Shown here one piece after another: positions 9,287 to 18,608 of a DNA stretch of 64,000 nt (position 1 is the stretch's first letter; every line of letters begins with the position of its first letter). The notes below the pieces were generated by a model. That model saw nothing but the letters and a program-made list of their open reading frames with translations, was not told where the DNA came from and did not search any database. Source of the DNA: Bradyrhizobium sp. CCBAU 53351 (lineage in GTDB: Bacteria > Pseudomonadota > Alphaproteobacteria > Rhizobiales > Xanthobacteraceae); contig NZ_CP030059.1 in the NCBI RefSeq assembly GCF_015291745.1, positions 4,801,501-4,865,500 on the forward strand, in the 5' to 3' direction. A program made the translations under genes and the position numbers.

Positions 9287-9304
9287 TCTATTCATCTTAG
9301 CATA

Positions 9305-9319
9305 GTCCCAAATTGGGAC
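9305..9319 (-). promoter_or_regulatory. Palindromic operator of higBA
   Basis: GTCCCAA-A-TTGGGAC is a perfect 7-bp inverted repeat around one base, 18 bases upstream of the chosen toxin start. The following TATGCT (minus strand, overlapping about 9299-9304) could be the -10 box. Autorepression through such a site is usual for higBA operons. Confidence 0.6.
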
Positions 9320-9428
9320 CACAACTTTCTGGCCGGGCCAGTAGACTCATAATCCCTCTAAAATCTCTTCCATTCGTCGTCTGCCATGCCTATCTCCGGG
9401 CGGAAGTAGCAAGCCATAAGGACGCCCC

Positions 9429-9992
9429 GTGCCCGACGCCATCGAACTTCTGAAGACCCGCCGCTCGGTCAAGCCGCGCGAGATGACCGGGCCCGGCCCC
9501 TCTGCGGCCGAGCTCGAGACCATCCTCACCATTGGCGCGCGCGTGCCTGATCATGGCAAGCTCGCCCCCTGGCGCTTCATCATCTTCGAGGGAGATGCCC
9601 GCCAGCGTGCCGGCGAGGTGATCGCAAACGTCTTTGCCCGGAAGAATCCCTGCGCGCCGGCGGCCGACGTCGAGATCGAGCGCAAGCGCCTCATGGATGC
9701 GCCGCTGGTGATCGGCATCGTCAGCTTCACCAAGCCGCATCCGAAAGTGCCGGCGTTCGAGCAGGAATTGTCGGCGGGCGCCAGCGCCATGAACATCGTC
9801 ACGGCCGCGACCGCGCTCGGCTACGGCGCCTGCTGGCTGACCGGCTGGTTCTCGTTCGATCGCGACGTGCTCGACGGCCTCGGCCTCAAGCCGGACGAGA
9901 AGCTCGCCGGCTTCATTCACGTGGGCAAGCCGACCAAGCCGAGCGAAGACCGTCCGCGACCGTTCCTTTCGGAAATCGTGACGCGTTTTTAA
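9429..9992 (+). CDS. Nitroreductase-family flavoprotein
   Basis: 187 residues from a GTG at 9429 behind AAGGA. The N-terminus (ELLKTRRSVKPREM) with the RRS phosphate-binding motif of FMN, then RVPDHGKLAPWRF and the late GYGACWLTG segment, match the short YdjA-like branch of the nitroreductase fold. Such enzymes bind FMN as dimers and reduce nitro compounds, quinones or flavins with NAD(P)H; the physiological substrate is usually unknown. Single gene in the plus direction. Confidence 0.88.
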   Translation: MPDAIELLKTRRSVKPREMTGPGPSAAELETILTIGARVPDHGKLAPWRFIIFEGDARQRAGEVIANVFARKNPCAPAADVEIERKRLMDAPLVIGIVSFTKPHPKVPAFEQELSAGASAMNIVTAATALGYGACWLTGWFSFDRDVLDGLGLKPDEKLAGFIHVGKPTKPSEDRPRPFLSEIVTRF

Positions 9993-10055
9993 GCGATGTC
10001 GTGTTGACGCCTCTCGCGTCTTGCGGCTTTGATCGCGCCGAGGGAGGAAGGTCGG

Positions 10056-11324
10056 ATGAGACGTCGTGAATTTCTGGTCGGGGCCGCGATGCTCGCCGGC
10101 ACGATGGCGCAAAGCCGCGCTGCCGACATCCCCGCCCCGTCGCCGGACGGGCTCGACCGCATCACGGCGTATTTCAACGACGAGGTGACGAGCGGCCGGC
10201 TGCCGGGCGCCGTGATCCTGGTGCAGCAGCACGGCAAACCGGTCTATCTCAAGACATTCGGCGTGCGCGACACCCGGACGGGCCTTGCCATGACGCCCGA
10301 TACGGTCTTCGCCATCCACTCGATGACCAAGCCGATCACCTGCCTCGGCGCGATGATGCTGATCGACGAGGGCAAGCTCGCGCTCACCGATCCCGTGTCG
10401 AAATACGTCCCGCTGTTCGCGGGCACCAAGGTCGGCCTCGAGGTCACCCTGCCCGACGGCAAGCTGGAGCTCGACCTCGTGCCGCCGGTCCGGCCCGTCA
10501 ACATCGAGGACCTGCTGCGGCACACCTCGGGCATCAGCTACGATTACATCGGTGGCAAATGGGTCGAGCAGGCCTACAAGGCCGCCAACATTTTCGAAGG
10601 CCAATTCAACAACAGGGAGTTCGCCGACCGCATCGCCAAGCTGCCGCTGGCGCGGCAGCCGGGAACCCTGTGGCGCTACGGCCATTCCACCGACGTGCTC
10701 GGCGCTGTCATCGAGATCATCTCGGGCCAGACGCTGTACGAATTCCTGAAGGCACGCATCTTCGATCCGCTCGGCATGACCAGCACCAAATTCGCTCTGG
10801 CGACGGAGGACGAGCTGGCGCGGATGGCGCGGCCGCTGCCGAACGATTTCATCCTGCTCGCCGCCGAGCGCGAGCGTCTCGACCATCCCGAATGGCAGTC
10901 CGGCGGCGGCGGCCTGCTCTCGACCATCACCGACTATCAGCGCTTCTCGCAGATGCTGCTCAACGGCGGCGAGTTCGAGGGCAAGCGCTATCTGAGCCCG
11001 GCCGCCTTCAAGGCGATGACGACCGATCATATCGGCCCCGGCTCCGGCGTCGGACGCGACTACTTCTATTTTCCGGGCGACGGCTTCGGCTATGGCTATG
11101 GCCTTGCGGTACGGACCGATCCCGGCAACGCGAAACCGCCGCCGCCGGGCTCGCTCGGCGAATTGAAATGGGACTCAGGGAGCGGCACCTATTTCGGCGT
11201 CGATCCCAAGCTCGACATGGTCTACCTCATGATGCAGCAGACCCAGAACGAGCGCAGCCGCATCACGCCCGCCTTCAAGGCGCTGGTGTACGACTGCTAC
11301 CCCGAGGGGCTACGCCGCCCGTGA
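10056..11324 (+). CDS. Exported serine hydrolase of the beta-lactamase/esterase EstB class
   Basis: 422 residues from the ATG at 10056, behind GGGAGGAAGG. The N-terminus MRRREFLVGAAMLAG reads as a Tat signal (twin arginine, then FLVG) with cleavage near SRAAD. The class C beta-lactamase fold is indicated by S-x-x-K in HSMTKPIT, YGHS in the position of the YxN motif, and a C-terminal SGSGTYFGVDP in place of the KTG box. Enzymes of this group are esterases, peptidases or lactamases; the actual substrate cannot be told. The 3' end overlaps the convergent sensor gene by 15 bases. Confidence 0.88.
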   Translation: MRRREFLVGAAMLAGTMAQSRAADIPAPSPDGLDRITAYFNDEVTSGRLPGAVILVQQHGKPVYLKTFGVRDTRTGLAMTPDTVFAIHSMTKPITCLGAMMLIDEGKLALTDPVSKYVPLFAGTKVGLEVTLPDGKLELDLVPPVRPVNIEDLLRHTSGISYDYIGGKWVEQAYKAANIFEGQFNNREFADRIAKLPLARQPGTLWRYGHSTDVLGAVIEIISGQTLYEFLKARIFDPLGMTSTKFALATEDELARMARPLPNDFILLAAERERLDHPEWQSGGGGLLSTITDYQRFSQMLLNGGEFEGKRYLSPAAFKAMTTDHIGPGSGVGRDYFYFPGDGFGYGYGLAVRTDPGNAKPPPPGSLGELKWDSGSGTYFGVDPKLDMVYLMMQQTQNERSRITPAFKALVYDCYPEGLRRP

Positions 11325-13772
11325 GGCGCGCTGACCGAAATCGGCGAGCAGCTTGGCGATCTCGGCCGCGGGCCGCGCCGCGCTGAACAGAAAACCCTGC
11401 ACCTCGTTGCAGCCTTCGGCGCGAAGCCAGTCGAGTTGATCCTCGGTCTCGACGCCCTCGGCCGTCGTCGTGATGTTGAGGCTGCGGCCGAGGCCGGAGA
11501 TCGCGCGCACGATCGCGCTGCAATCGGGCCGCTGCGCCAGGTCCTTCACGAACGAACGGTCGATCTTGATCTTGTCGAACGGGAAGCTGCGCAAATAGCT
11601 GAGGCTGGAATAGCCCGTGCCGAAATCATCCATGGAAATGCCGACGCCGAGCTCGCGCAATTGGTGCAGGATTGCGAGATTGGCGTCGGTCTCGGCCAGG
11701 AAGATCGACTCGGTGATTTCGAGCTCGAGCCGTCGCGGCGACAGGCCGGACTGCGCGAGAGCCGAGATCACCACCTGCACCAAATTGCGGCTGCGGAATT
11801 GCGCCGGCGACAGATTGACCGCGACTTTGACATCGGCAGGCCATTTCACCGCCTCGGCGCAGGCCTCGCGCAGCACCCACTCCCCCAACTGGGTGATGAG
11901 GCCGATGTCCTCGGCGACGGGAATGAACTCCGCCGGCGAGATCATGCCCTTGTCGGGATGACGCCAGCGCAGCAGCGATTCGAAGCCTGAGATGCGGTCG
12001 GATGCGATCGTCACCAGCGGCTGGTAGTGCAGCTCGAACTCGCCATTGGCGAAGGCGCGGCGCAGATCGAGCTCCAGGTCGCGGCGCTTCTGCGCCTGCA
12101 GGTCCATCTCGCGTTCGAAGAAATGGTGCACGCCGCCGCCATCGGACTTTGCCCGGTACAGCGCCATGTCGGCATTGCGCATCAGCTCCCCCGGCGTCGT
12201 GCCGTCGCCGGGCGACAGCGCGATGCCGATGCTGGCGCCGATCACCATCTCCTGGCCGTCGAGATCATAGGGCGCCTTCAGCATGTCGATCAGCAGGCTC
12301 GCGCAGGCGCTGGCCTCGTTTGGCGAGACGTCGGCACTGAGGATCACCGCGAACTCGTCGCCGCCGAGCCGGGCCGCGAGACTGGCGCCGCGGACCGCCT
12401 TGGTCAGGCGCCCGGCGACGTCCTTGAGCAGGCGATCGCCGACGGGATGACCGAAGGAATCGTTGATGTTCTTGAACAGGTCCAGGTCGATGTAGAGAAC
12501 GCCGACGCGCTTGTCCCCGGCCTGGTCCAGGGCCTGCTTCAGCCGCTCCTGAAAATATTCGCGGTTCGGCAGGTCGGTGAGCCCGTCATGGTGCGCCATG
12601 TGCGCGATGCGCGCCTCGGCCTTGCGCCGCTCGGTGATGTCGACCACCGCGACCAGATAACCGTCGCGATCATCGAAGGCCACGCGGCGGCCGAAGGTGA
12701 GCACTTCGATCTCGCTGCCGTCGGAGCGCAGGTGCCGCCAGTTGCGCGAGGAATGATAGGCGTCGCCGACGCGCTCCAGCGCCTCGGCGTGGCTTTCCCA
12801 CTCGTCCTCCGGCCAGATCTCGTGCAACTTCATGCGCAGGAAGGTGGCGCAGCTGTAGCCGTAATGCTGGACAGCGGCGTCGTTGACGCCAAGGAATTGC
12901 TTGGTCTGCGCGTCGAACACCCACATCGGCATCGGGTTGTTGTCGAACAGCAGGCGGAACGAGGCGTCCCGCCGTTTCAACGCGGTGACATCGGAGATCG
13001 TCAGCGAGACCACGTCCGCGAAGGCCGTGGCACTGAGACGGAGATGCCGCCCCTCGCTCTCGATCTCGAGCTGCTCGCCGCGGCCGCCCGCGACGGCCTT
13101 GAGCAGAAAGTCCATGACCTCGGGCAGAGCCAGCAGCGTGGTCTCCTCGCCGATCCGCCGCCACAACAGGCTTCCGCTCGCAACCTTCAACAATGCGCCT
13201 GCGCTGTTGTTGTGATGCACGACCTGAAGATCGAACGGCTTGCCGCCGGCATCGCGCAAGGTCGTGAGCGAGATCACCGCGTCGTCAGTCGAGGCGAAGA
13301 TCGCGTCCAGCAGATTGTACTGCGTGCCGCGCTCGTTGATATAGGCGCCGACCAGCGTGGCGCCCCAGCGCGAGGCCGTCGGCAGCGCCAGCAAGTCGTA
13401 AGTCCTGACCATGCCGTCGCGCACGCAATACGCGCTGGCGTGATGCGGCTGTCCCGTCGTCAGCGCAATGGTGGCGGCTTCCGTCAGCGCCGTGGCGCAA
13501 TCGGGCGACAGATCCGAAACCGGAATGTCCCAGCTCTCCTCACCGAGCCATTCCTGCACGTAACGTCCGCTGCGCGACAGCTCGAGCGCGCCATCGTTCC
13601 TCAGGAGCGCGATGTGATCGGCAAGCCGTCCGAGACTGCCGAGCATGACGTCCTCGTAGCGCGGCAGCCGGTCACCCGGCTTCAACGCGGCACGCCATTT
13701 GCGCTGCAGTACCGGGATGTCGTCGAACATTTCAGCGGACGGTTTTCCCGGCATCTTCTTCGCAGCATTCAT
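11310..13772 (-). CDS. PAS-GGDEF-EAL cyclic-di-GMP signalling protein
   Basis: 820 residues from the ATG at 13772, chosen because GGGGGC precedes it; an ATG 45 bases upstream is possible. Order: an N-terminal PAS-like region (~1-120), a second region (~125-255), a PAS domain ending in VVDITERRKAEAR (~270-385), GGDEF domain (~385-545) with an intact GGDEF signature, and an EAL domain (~560-805). The EAL signature reads ESL (FESLLRW), but the later metal and catalytic motifs (ELEITES, DDFGTGYSSL, IKIDRSFV) are intact. It may therefore make or break c-di-GMP, or use one half as a regulator. No membrane segment, so probably cytoplasmic. Confidence 0.92.
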   Translation of the reverse strand: MNAAKKMPGKPSAEMFDDIPVLQRKWRAALKPGDRLPRYEDVMLGSLGRLADHIALLRNDGALELSRSGRYVQEWLGEESWDIPVSDLSPDCATALTEAATIALTTGQPHHASAYCVRDGMVRTYDLLALPTASRWGATLVGAYINERGTQYNLLDAIFASTDDAVISLTTLRDAGGKPFDLQVVHHNNSAGALLKVASGSLLWRRIGEETTLLALPEVMDFLLKAVAGGRGEQLEIESEGRHLRLSATAFADVVSLTISDVTALKRRDASFRLLFDNNPMPMWVFDAQTKQFLGVNDAAVQHYGYSCATFLRMKLHEIWPEDEWESHAEALERVGDAYHSSRNWRHLRSDGSEIEVLTFGRRVAFDDRDGYLVAVVDITERRKAEARIAHMAHHDGLTDLPNREYFQERLKQALDQAGDKRVGVLYIDLDLFKNINDSFGHPVGDRLLKDVAGRLTKAVRGASLAARLGGDEFAVILSADVSPNEASACASLLIDMLKAPYDLDGQEMVIGASIGIALSPGDGTTPGELMRNADMALYRAKSDGGGVHHFFEREMDLQAQKRRDLELDLRRAFANGEFELHYQPLVTIASDRISGFESLLRWRHPDKGMISPAEFIPVAEDIGLITQLGEWVLREACAEAVKWPADVKVAVNLSPAQFRSRNLVQVVISALAQSGLSPRRLELEITESIFLAETDANLAILHQLRELGVGISMDDFGTGYSSLSYLRSFPFDKIKIDRSFVKDLAQRPDCSAIVRAISGLGRSLNITTTAEGVETEDQLDWLRAEGCNEVQGFLFSAARPAAEIAKLLADFGQRASRAA

Positions 13773-13899
13773 GGCAGCCCCCAACGCACTTTCCGGGCGC
13801 ATCCAATGCAGGCGCACTTAACGACGTGTAAAGAGCGCGCGAGCGTGGGTTCCATTCAGCGATTATGACAGTTTTAAGTCGGGTGTTGGTTAGTGCGGA

Positions 13900-14575
13900 T
13901 TAGAGACTATGACGGTCGCGCGAAGGCGAGCCGGACGCGCAGCGCGTAGCACTTCTCAACGACAGACACACCTTCGCATCCTCGCGGCTCATTCGCCCGA
14001 GCTTTGCCTGGTCGCATCACGCCCATTGAAAGAGGGCGCAGGGAAGACCGGGTGCCGGCCGGGCACCCACGGTCCACTGTGCGAAAGGTGGCAACAAGAA
14101 TTTGCACAGCGGCATACAGGTGGAGCCGAGCATCCGGCCTTCCCTGCGCAGTGGTCTTACGGCTTATGTCGCGCTCTCCTCGGGGAGCGATGCACTATTG
14201 CCCCCGTCGCCTTGCGGATCGCTGATGCACGTGCCCGGTCGGGCCGCCGCATCACCACAAGACTTGACGCACAGACTGCGGGCGCCAGGACCACACGATT
14301 TTGCCGTACGCCGATCACACCGGTCGTATGCGCGAGGTGCCTTGCTCACGGTTGCCCGCCCTGCAAGACTCTTTCGCGCCGATGCAATCAGCGTCCACCG
14401 CCGCCCGACCCGCGTTCGTGACGATCGCGATACGCCCGTCTTCCTTGGGCCGGGTTGCCGCGACACATACGCGCTTTCCGAATTTCGTTGAAGTGGAGTA
14501 TTTTCGGCGACGAGCGTTGACCCATAGCTCGGGTGTTTCGCCCGTCGGGCAACGCAAGGGATTGTGGCCGCAGGC
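13900..14575. repeat. Dispersed Bradyrhizobium-type non-coding repeat
   Basis: About 675 bases with short open frames in several phases and no coherent protein. The conceptual peptides (for example GAGKTGCR, HTGGAEHPAFPAQW, AFVTIAIRPSS) are ones I recognise from many spurious small hypothetical proteins scattered in Bradyrhizobium and Rhodopseudomonas genomes, which shows a multi-copy repeat rather than a gene. Limits are approximate. Origin (degenerate mobile element or RNA relic) unknown. Confidence 0.6.
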
Positions 14576-14582
14576 TGCCTGC

Positions 14583-15443
14583 CTACGGAGCCCTGGCAGC
14601 CAACCTCTCGATCACGAGGTCAAGCAGCGCGCGCAGGCGGGCAAGACGTCTGAGATCGCGGTGATAACCGACATAGGTGTCGCGGCCGGGCGGCGCCGTG
14701 CCGATGTCGAGCGCGACGAGGCGGCGGTCGCGATCGCCGAGCAGACGCGGCAGCACCGCCAGTCCACCGCCGCTCGCACATAGCTCGGCCTGCGCCTGCC
14801 TATTGTTGCTGCGCGAGGCGATCTGCGCATTCGGCAGCGTGCGCTTCAGCCAGACCGCGTCCGGCATGTCGGCGAACTCGGCATTCATGGTGACGACGCG
14901 GACAGCGCTGCCGTCGCCGGCGCGCGGCGGCTTGCTGCCCTTCTTGCCATAGAGCGCGTAGGGAATGTGCAGCAGCTTTCTGGAGATCACCTCGGGCTCG
15001 CTGAACGGCTTGATGCGGAAGACCAGGTCGGCCTCGCGCCGCGGCAGGCTGTAGAGCCGCGCATCGGTCAGGAGTTCCACCGTCACCTTGGGGTGACGCT
15101 TGCCGAACGCTGCGATCACCGGCGACAGCATCACCGTCCCGAACCAGTCCGACGACGACAGGCGCAACAGGCCGTCGAGCTGCGTCTCCGCACCCGACAC
15201 ATGTCGCTCCAGCGCGAGCGCCTCGTCCTCGATCCGTTCGGCGTGGCGGAGCACGGCGGTGCCCTCGTCGGTCAGCACGAAACCATCCGCCGTGCGCTGG
15301 AACAATGTCTGTCCCAGCGCTGTCTCGAGCGCGCGAAGCCGCCGGCCCATCGTCGGTTGGGTCTGGCCGATCTTGCGCGCGGCGGCGCCGAGGGTGCCTT
15401 CGCGGGCAATCGCCAGGAAGATGCGCAGATCGCTCCAGTCCAT
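14583..15443 (-). CDS. LysR-family transcriptional regulator
   Basis: 286 residues from the ATG at 15443 (MDWSDLRIFLAIA), preceded by GGGG. The N-terminal helix-turn-helix (residues 1-60, with AARKIGQTQPTMGRRLRALE) and the C-terminal type 2 periplasmic-binding-like effector domain are both complete. It is divergent from the quinone-oxidoreductase gene at 15548, the usual arrangement for a LysR regulator and its target. The inverted repeat at 15457-15470 in the shared gap is a likely binding site. The inducer is unknown. Confidence 0.92.
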   Translation of the reverse strand: MDWSDLRIFLAIAREGTLGAAARKIGQTQPTMGRRLRALETALGQTLFQRTADGFVLTDEGTAVLRHAERIEDEALALERHVSGAETQLDGLLRLSSSDWFGTVMLSPVIAAFGKRHPKVTVELLTDARLYSLPRREADLVFRIKPFSEPEVISRKLLHIPYALYGKKGSKPPRAGDGSAVRVVTMNAEFADMPDAVWLKRTLPNAQIASRSNNRQAQAELCASGGGLAVLPRLLGDRDRRLVALDIGTAPPGRDTYVGYHRDLRRLARLRALLDLVIERLAARAP

Positions 15444-15456
15444 CAGAATCCCCGCC

Positions 15457-15470
15457 ATACAAAACTGTAT
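15457..15470. promoter_or_regulatory. Inverted repeat, probable LysR binding site
   Basis: ATACA-AAAC-TGTAT, a perfect 5-bp dyad in the 104-base gap between the divergent LysR and oxidoreductase genes, close to the regulator's start codon. LysR proteins typically bind T-N11-A dyads and repress their own gene from such a position. Confidence 0.5.
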
Positions 15471-15547
15471 GAGGATCGTACAGCCTTGTTCCTTCCCATG
15501 CAAAATTTCATGAGCATATTGGAGGCCGACAACGGAGCAAGACGGTC

Positions 15548-16540
15548 ATGTCGACACAATTGACGATGCGCGCTGGCGTCCTGGAGGCTCACAACACCCC
15601 CTTACGCCTCGCGACGATTTCAAGGCCCGAGATCGGGCCGCGCGAGGTGCTGGTGCGGGTGCGCGCGAGCGGGGTCAATCCGCTCGACACCAAGATCCAT
15701 GCCGGCACGGCCGCGCATGCGCGCCATTCGCTGCCGGCGATCCCCGGGATCGATCTCGCCGGCGTGGTCGAACGCACGGGGCGTGAGGTGACCCGGTTCA
15801 AGGTCGGCGACGAGGTCTACGGCATGACCGGTGGCGTCGGCGGCGTGCCGGGATCGCTGGCCGAATTCGCCGCTGTCGATGCCGACCTCCTGGCATTGAA
15901 GCCCGCCAATCTCAGCATGCGGGAAGCTGCCGCCCTGCCCTTGATCGTCATCACGGCCTGGGAAGGCCTGATCGACCGCGCGGCGTTGAAGGCCGGCCAG
16001 AAGGTCTTGATCCACGGCGGCGCAGGCGGCGTCGGCCATGTCGCGATCCAGATCGCGCGCGCATTCGGAGCGGACGTGTTCGCAACCGGCTCGGCGTCGC
16101 AGCGCGCCACGATCGAAGGCTTCGGCGCCGTGTTCATCGATCGCGACAGTCCGGTCGAAGCCTACCTTGCGCAGCATACCGGCGGCCGCGGCTTCGACAT
16201 CGTCTACGACACCGTCGGCGGCAAGGTGCTCGACGCCTCCTTTGAAGCGGTGCGCCGCTTCGGCCATGTGGTGAGCGCACTCGGCTGGGGGACGCATGCG
16301 CTTGCGCCACTGTCGTTCCGCGCCGCCACCTATTCCGGCGTGTTCACGCTGCTGCCGCTGCTGTCGGGCGAAGGCCGCGCCCATCACGGGGAGATCATGA
16401 CGGAGGCCACGGGCCTCGTCGAGGCCGGCAAGCTCGTGCCGCTGCTCGACGCCAGGCGCTTTACGATGGAGAGCGTCGGCGAGGCCTATGCGCTGATCCG
16501 AGACCACGCCGCCAAGGGCAAGCTGGTCGTCGAGATCTGA
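15548..16540 (+). CDS. Zinc-independent quinone oxidoreductase / MDR-family dehydrogenase
   Basis: 330 residues, the normal length for the quinone-oxidoreductase branch of medium-chain dehydrogenases. The N-terminal GroES-like fold includes ASGVNPLDTKIHAG and GIDLAGVVE; the Rossmann domain carries VLIHGGAGGVGHVAIQIARA, the NADPH-binding signature of this branch. The zinc-binding cysteines of alcohol dehydrogenases are absent. It likely reduces quinones or alpha,beta-unsaturated carbonyls with NADPH in the cytosol. It is divergent from a LysR regulator, which probably senses a related electrophile. Confidence 0.92.
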   Translation: MSTQLTMRAGVLEAHNTPLRLATISRPEIGPREVLVRVRASGVNPLDTKIHAGTAAHARHSLPAIPGIDLAGVVERTGREVTRFKVGDEVYGMTGGVGGVPGSLAEFAAVDADLLALKPANLSMREAAALPLIVITAWEGLIDRAALKAGQKVLIHGGAGGVGHVAIQIARAFGADVFATGSASQRATIEGFGAVFIDRDSPVEAYLAQHTGGRGFDIVYDTVGGKVLDASFEAVRRFGHVVSALGWGTHALAPLSFRAATYSGVFTLLPLLSGEGRAHHGEIMTEATGLVEAGKLVPLLDARRFTMESVGEAYALIRDHAAKGKLVVEI

Positions 16541-16576
16541 GTGAGCTTGTCGCGCGGATGGAGCTGCGCTCCGCCG

Positions 16577-16771
16577 CTAATCCTCGCTGGACGCAGCCGA
16601 GCGGTTGCGCAAGTAAGCCTGCGACAACAGGAAGAACAACGCGCGCTCGCCATGATATTTGGCCGACGGCCGGGTGCGCTCGAAGCCGTCGGCAAAGATC
16701 TTGCCGGACTGGTCGCATACCTGCCATCGCCAGCCAAACCGCTTGCGCCTGGTGAGGATCACTTCGAACAT
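16577..16771 (-). CDS. Small basic protein, conserved-hypothetical type
   Basis: 64 residues from an ATG at 16771 (MFEVILTRRKRFGWRWQV). The sequence is compact with the pattern W-x-W-x-V-C-D, then FERTRPSAKYHGERALFFLL. I recall small Bradyrhizobium hypothetical proteins with this same layout (RW.W.V.D ... TR.AAKY.GERALF), which is the main reason for calling it. A longer frame reaches 16915 but the added part looks non-coding. The ribosome binding site is weak. No function known. Confidence 0.5.
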   Translation of the reverse strand: MFEVILTRRKRFGWRWQVCDQSGKIFADGFERTRPSAKYHGERALFFLLSQAYLRNRSAASSED

Positions 16772-17260
16772 GTCGACGAGCTTGGTCCCTGCTCCCCGCC
16801 GGTCTCGCAGACCCACAAGCCTGCTCCGGCCTCCCCCATTTGACGGATGTCCGACATATAGCCCAGCGGAGTGGAAAGAGAATAAAATTGATGATCGGAA
16901 ATACGTATCTTTCACCGGCTGTGATGAACGCGCGAGGCGCGGAATAAGCCGGCGGCGCCGGTGTTCATCGATCTCGCAGCATCGCCTTGTCGCGCTGGCG
17001 CGTATTCAAATCGGTAGCACAGGGGCAAAGGTCGGGGAGCACCGGACTTTCGTGGAGCGAAATTGGCGGTCGAGCAGCGCCCTGGCTGGATGGGCGTCCG
17101 GCCGGATTTGCGTGCGCTGGATGAGAAGTGCGGTACGATATTGCGGACGCTGTTGGATGATGAAGAGCCGGGAGCCCATCGACCGGATCGGCGCCGCGCC
17201 GTCTTGGCCCCGGCTCTGCGGAGCGGCATGTCGTGCCGCATCGCGTCCGGGACACGAAAA
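16772..17260. other. Intergenic stretch without a supported gene
   Basis: 489 bases. Short frames on both strands lack a ribosome binding site and recognisable features. The part at about 16850-16930 is relatively AT-rich and could hold the promoter of the small gene to its left. Nothing else is seen. Confidence 0.4.
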
Positions 17261-18334
17261 CTACCGCGCGACGACTTCGACTTCGCCGTCGACGCCGTTC
17301 ACGACGTTGAAGCCGCGCTCGTAGACCTTGCCCTCGTTCTTGGCGATGGCGCGGTATTCGCCTTCGGAGAGCACGACGCGCGGAAAGGCGCCGATCGATT
17401 CCTTGATGACGTCGCCGCCGGGGGTCAGCACCGACCAGGCGGTGTTGGCGAGCGCCTCGCCGCCCTTGTCGCTGACCAGCTTGAGCGTGATCACGGCGGC
17501 GCGGTGGGTGATGGTGACGTCGGTGAGCTTGCCGGCCTGGACGCGAATGTCCGAACGCACCACCGAGTTGGCGTCGCCATAGTTGGAGATGATGTAGTAG
17601 GTGCCTTCCGGGATCAGCACGACGTCGCCGGCGGCGACGTTCGGCACCAGCGAGGCGCGCTCGCCGGATTCGAACTGGCTGCCCTTGTAGATCGCGAACG
17701 AGATCTGGTTCTGCGGAATGCGGCTGGTGCCGACCCGGCCCTCGATGCGCAGGCCGCCGGCCGGCAGCACGAAGGATTCGCGGTCGGTCTCGGCCTTCAG
17801 GCTGACGGTGCGCACCGCGCTGACGAGGCCAAAGGCGACGTGCACGACGTAGTTGCCGGGCGGCAGCACGATGTTGGGCGAGGCGTTGCGGTCCTCGCGG
17901 ATCAGCTTGAAGGTGCCGTTCTCATCCGGACGGTCGGCGAAGACACGCCAGACCAGACCGCTGGTGATCGCCGGCGTGTCCTTGCCGTATTTCGCGGTCA
18001 GCGACAGCACGCCCTGTCCGGGCACGGCCGCATTGAGCGGCGCGGCCGGCGGCACGGTGGTGACCGCGGGCGGCGGCATGCTGGGCGTGTTCGGCTGCAT
18101 CAGGGTCGATGGCAGGCTCGGGGGACCGGCGCCAAGCCCGGAGGGCGGCGCCAGGTTGACGGCGCCGCCGGGGTCCGGCACCGAAGCCGGCGGCACCGGC
18201 GGCGGGCGATCGGAGAAAAGCTGCGCCCGTGCAGCGTTTTGGCCTGAGGTAACGAGGCACGCGGCAAGGATCAGCGCCGGCAGCAGCCTGCCGCTGCGCC
18301 GCCATCCGATGATGCCGTCACCCCCGCGTGTCAT
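17261..18334 (-). CDS. Exported proline-rich protein with repeated beta-sandwich-like units
   Basis: 357 residues from the ATG at 18334. AGGAG lies unusually close to the ATG. Residues ~12-36 form a signal peptide ending NAARAQ; then a long Pro-rich spacer (~40-95). The rest is a repeated pattern: LPPGNYVVHVAFG, LPAGGLRIEGRV, IPEGTYYIISNYG, LSEGEYRAIAKN. The (L/I)-(P/S)-x-G-x-Y motif recurs as in carboxypeptidase-regulatory or PEGA-like beta-sandwich domains, which are binding or structural units in the envelope. Function unknown; periplasmic location inferred. Confidence 0.8.
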   Translation of the reverse strand: MTRGGDGIIGWRRSGRLLPALILAACLVTSGQNAARAQLFSDRPPPVPPASVPDPGGAVNLAPPSGLGAGPPSLPSTLMQPNTPSMPPPAVTTVPPAAPLNAAVPGQGVLSLTAKYGKDTPAITSGLVWRVFADRPDENGTFKLIREDRNASPNIVLPPGNYVVHVAFGLVSAVRTVSLKAETDRESFVLPAGGLRIEGRVGTSRIPQNQISFAIYKGSQFESGERASLVPNVAAGDVVLIPEGTYYIISNYGDANSVVRSDIRVQAGKLTDVTITHRAAVITLKLVSDKGGEALANTAWSVLTPGGDVIKESIGAFPRVVLSEGEYRAIAKNEGKVYERGFNVVNGVDGEVEVVAR

Positions 18335-18608
18335 GCTCCTGCTTTTCACCGAAAACGCGGCAAATTCAAGCCTCTGAAACCCAAGGAAATACGGTGCCGG
18401 TTCGTTCTGTGGAACCCGGTTGACGCCTGCGTGATTAGTCGTGAGGCAATCGCCCCTCGCCATACTCCTGCCCGGTGCCCTCCCCAAAGCGGCATAAACC
18501 ATGCTTCGCGCCCGGGATGGCGGAGTGCGAGTGCGGTGCCTAGTCTAATGATACGGGCTTGGCCGCAGCCTTGAGCCGCAGCCTTGGCCCCGGCGTAGGA
18601 GAGTTTCG

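Noticed and set aside
13907..14783. Overlapping small frames as hypothetical proteins
   Set aside because: The same peptides occur in multiple frames of a known dispersed repeat; none has a credible start or consistent coding bias.
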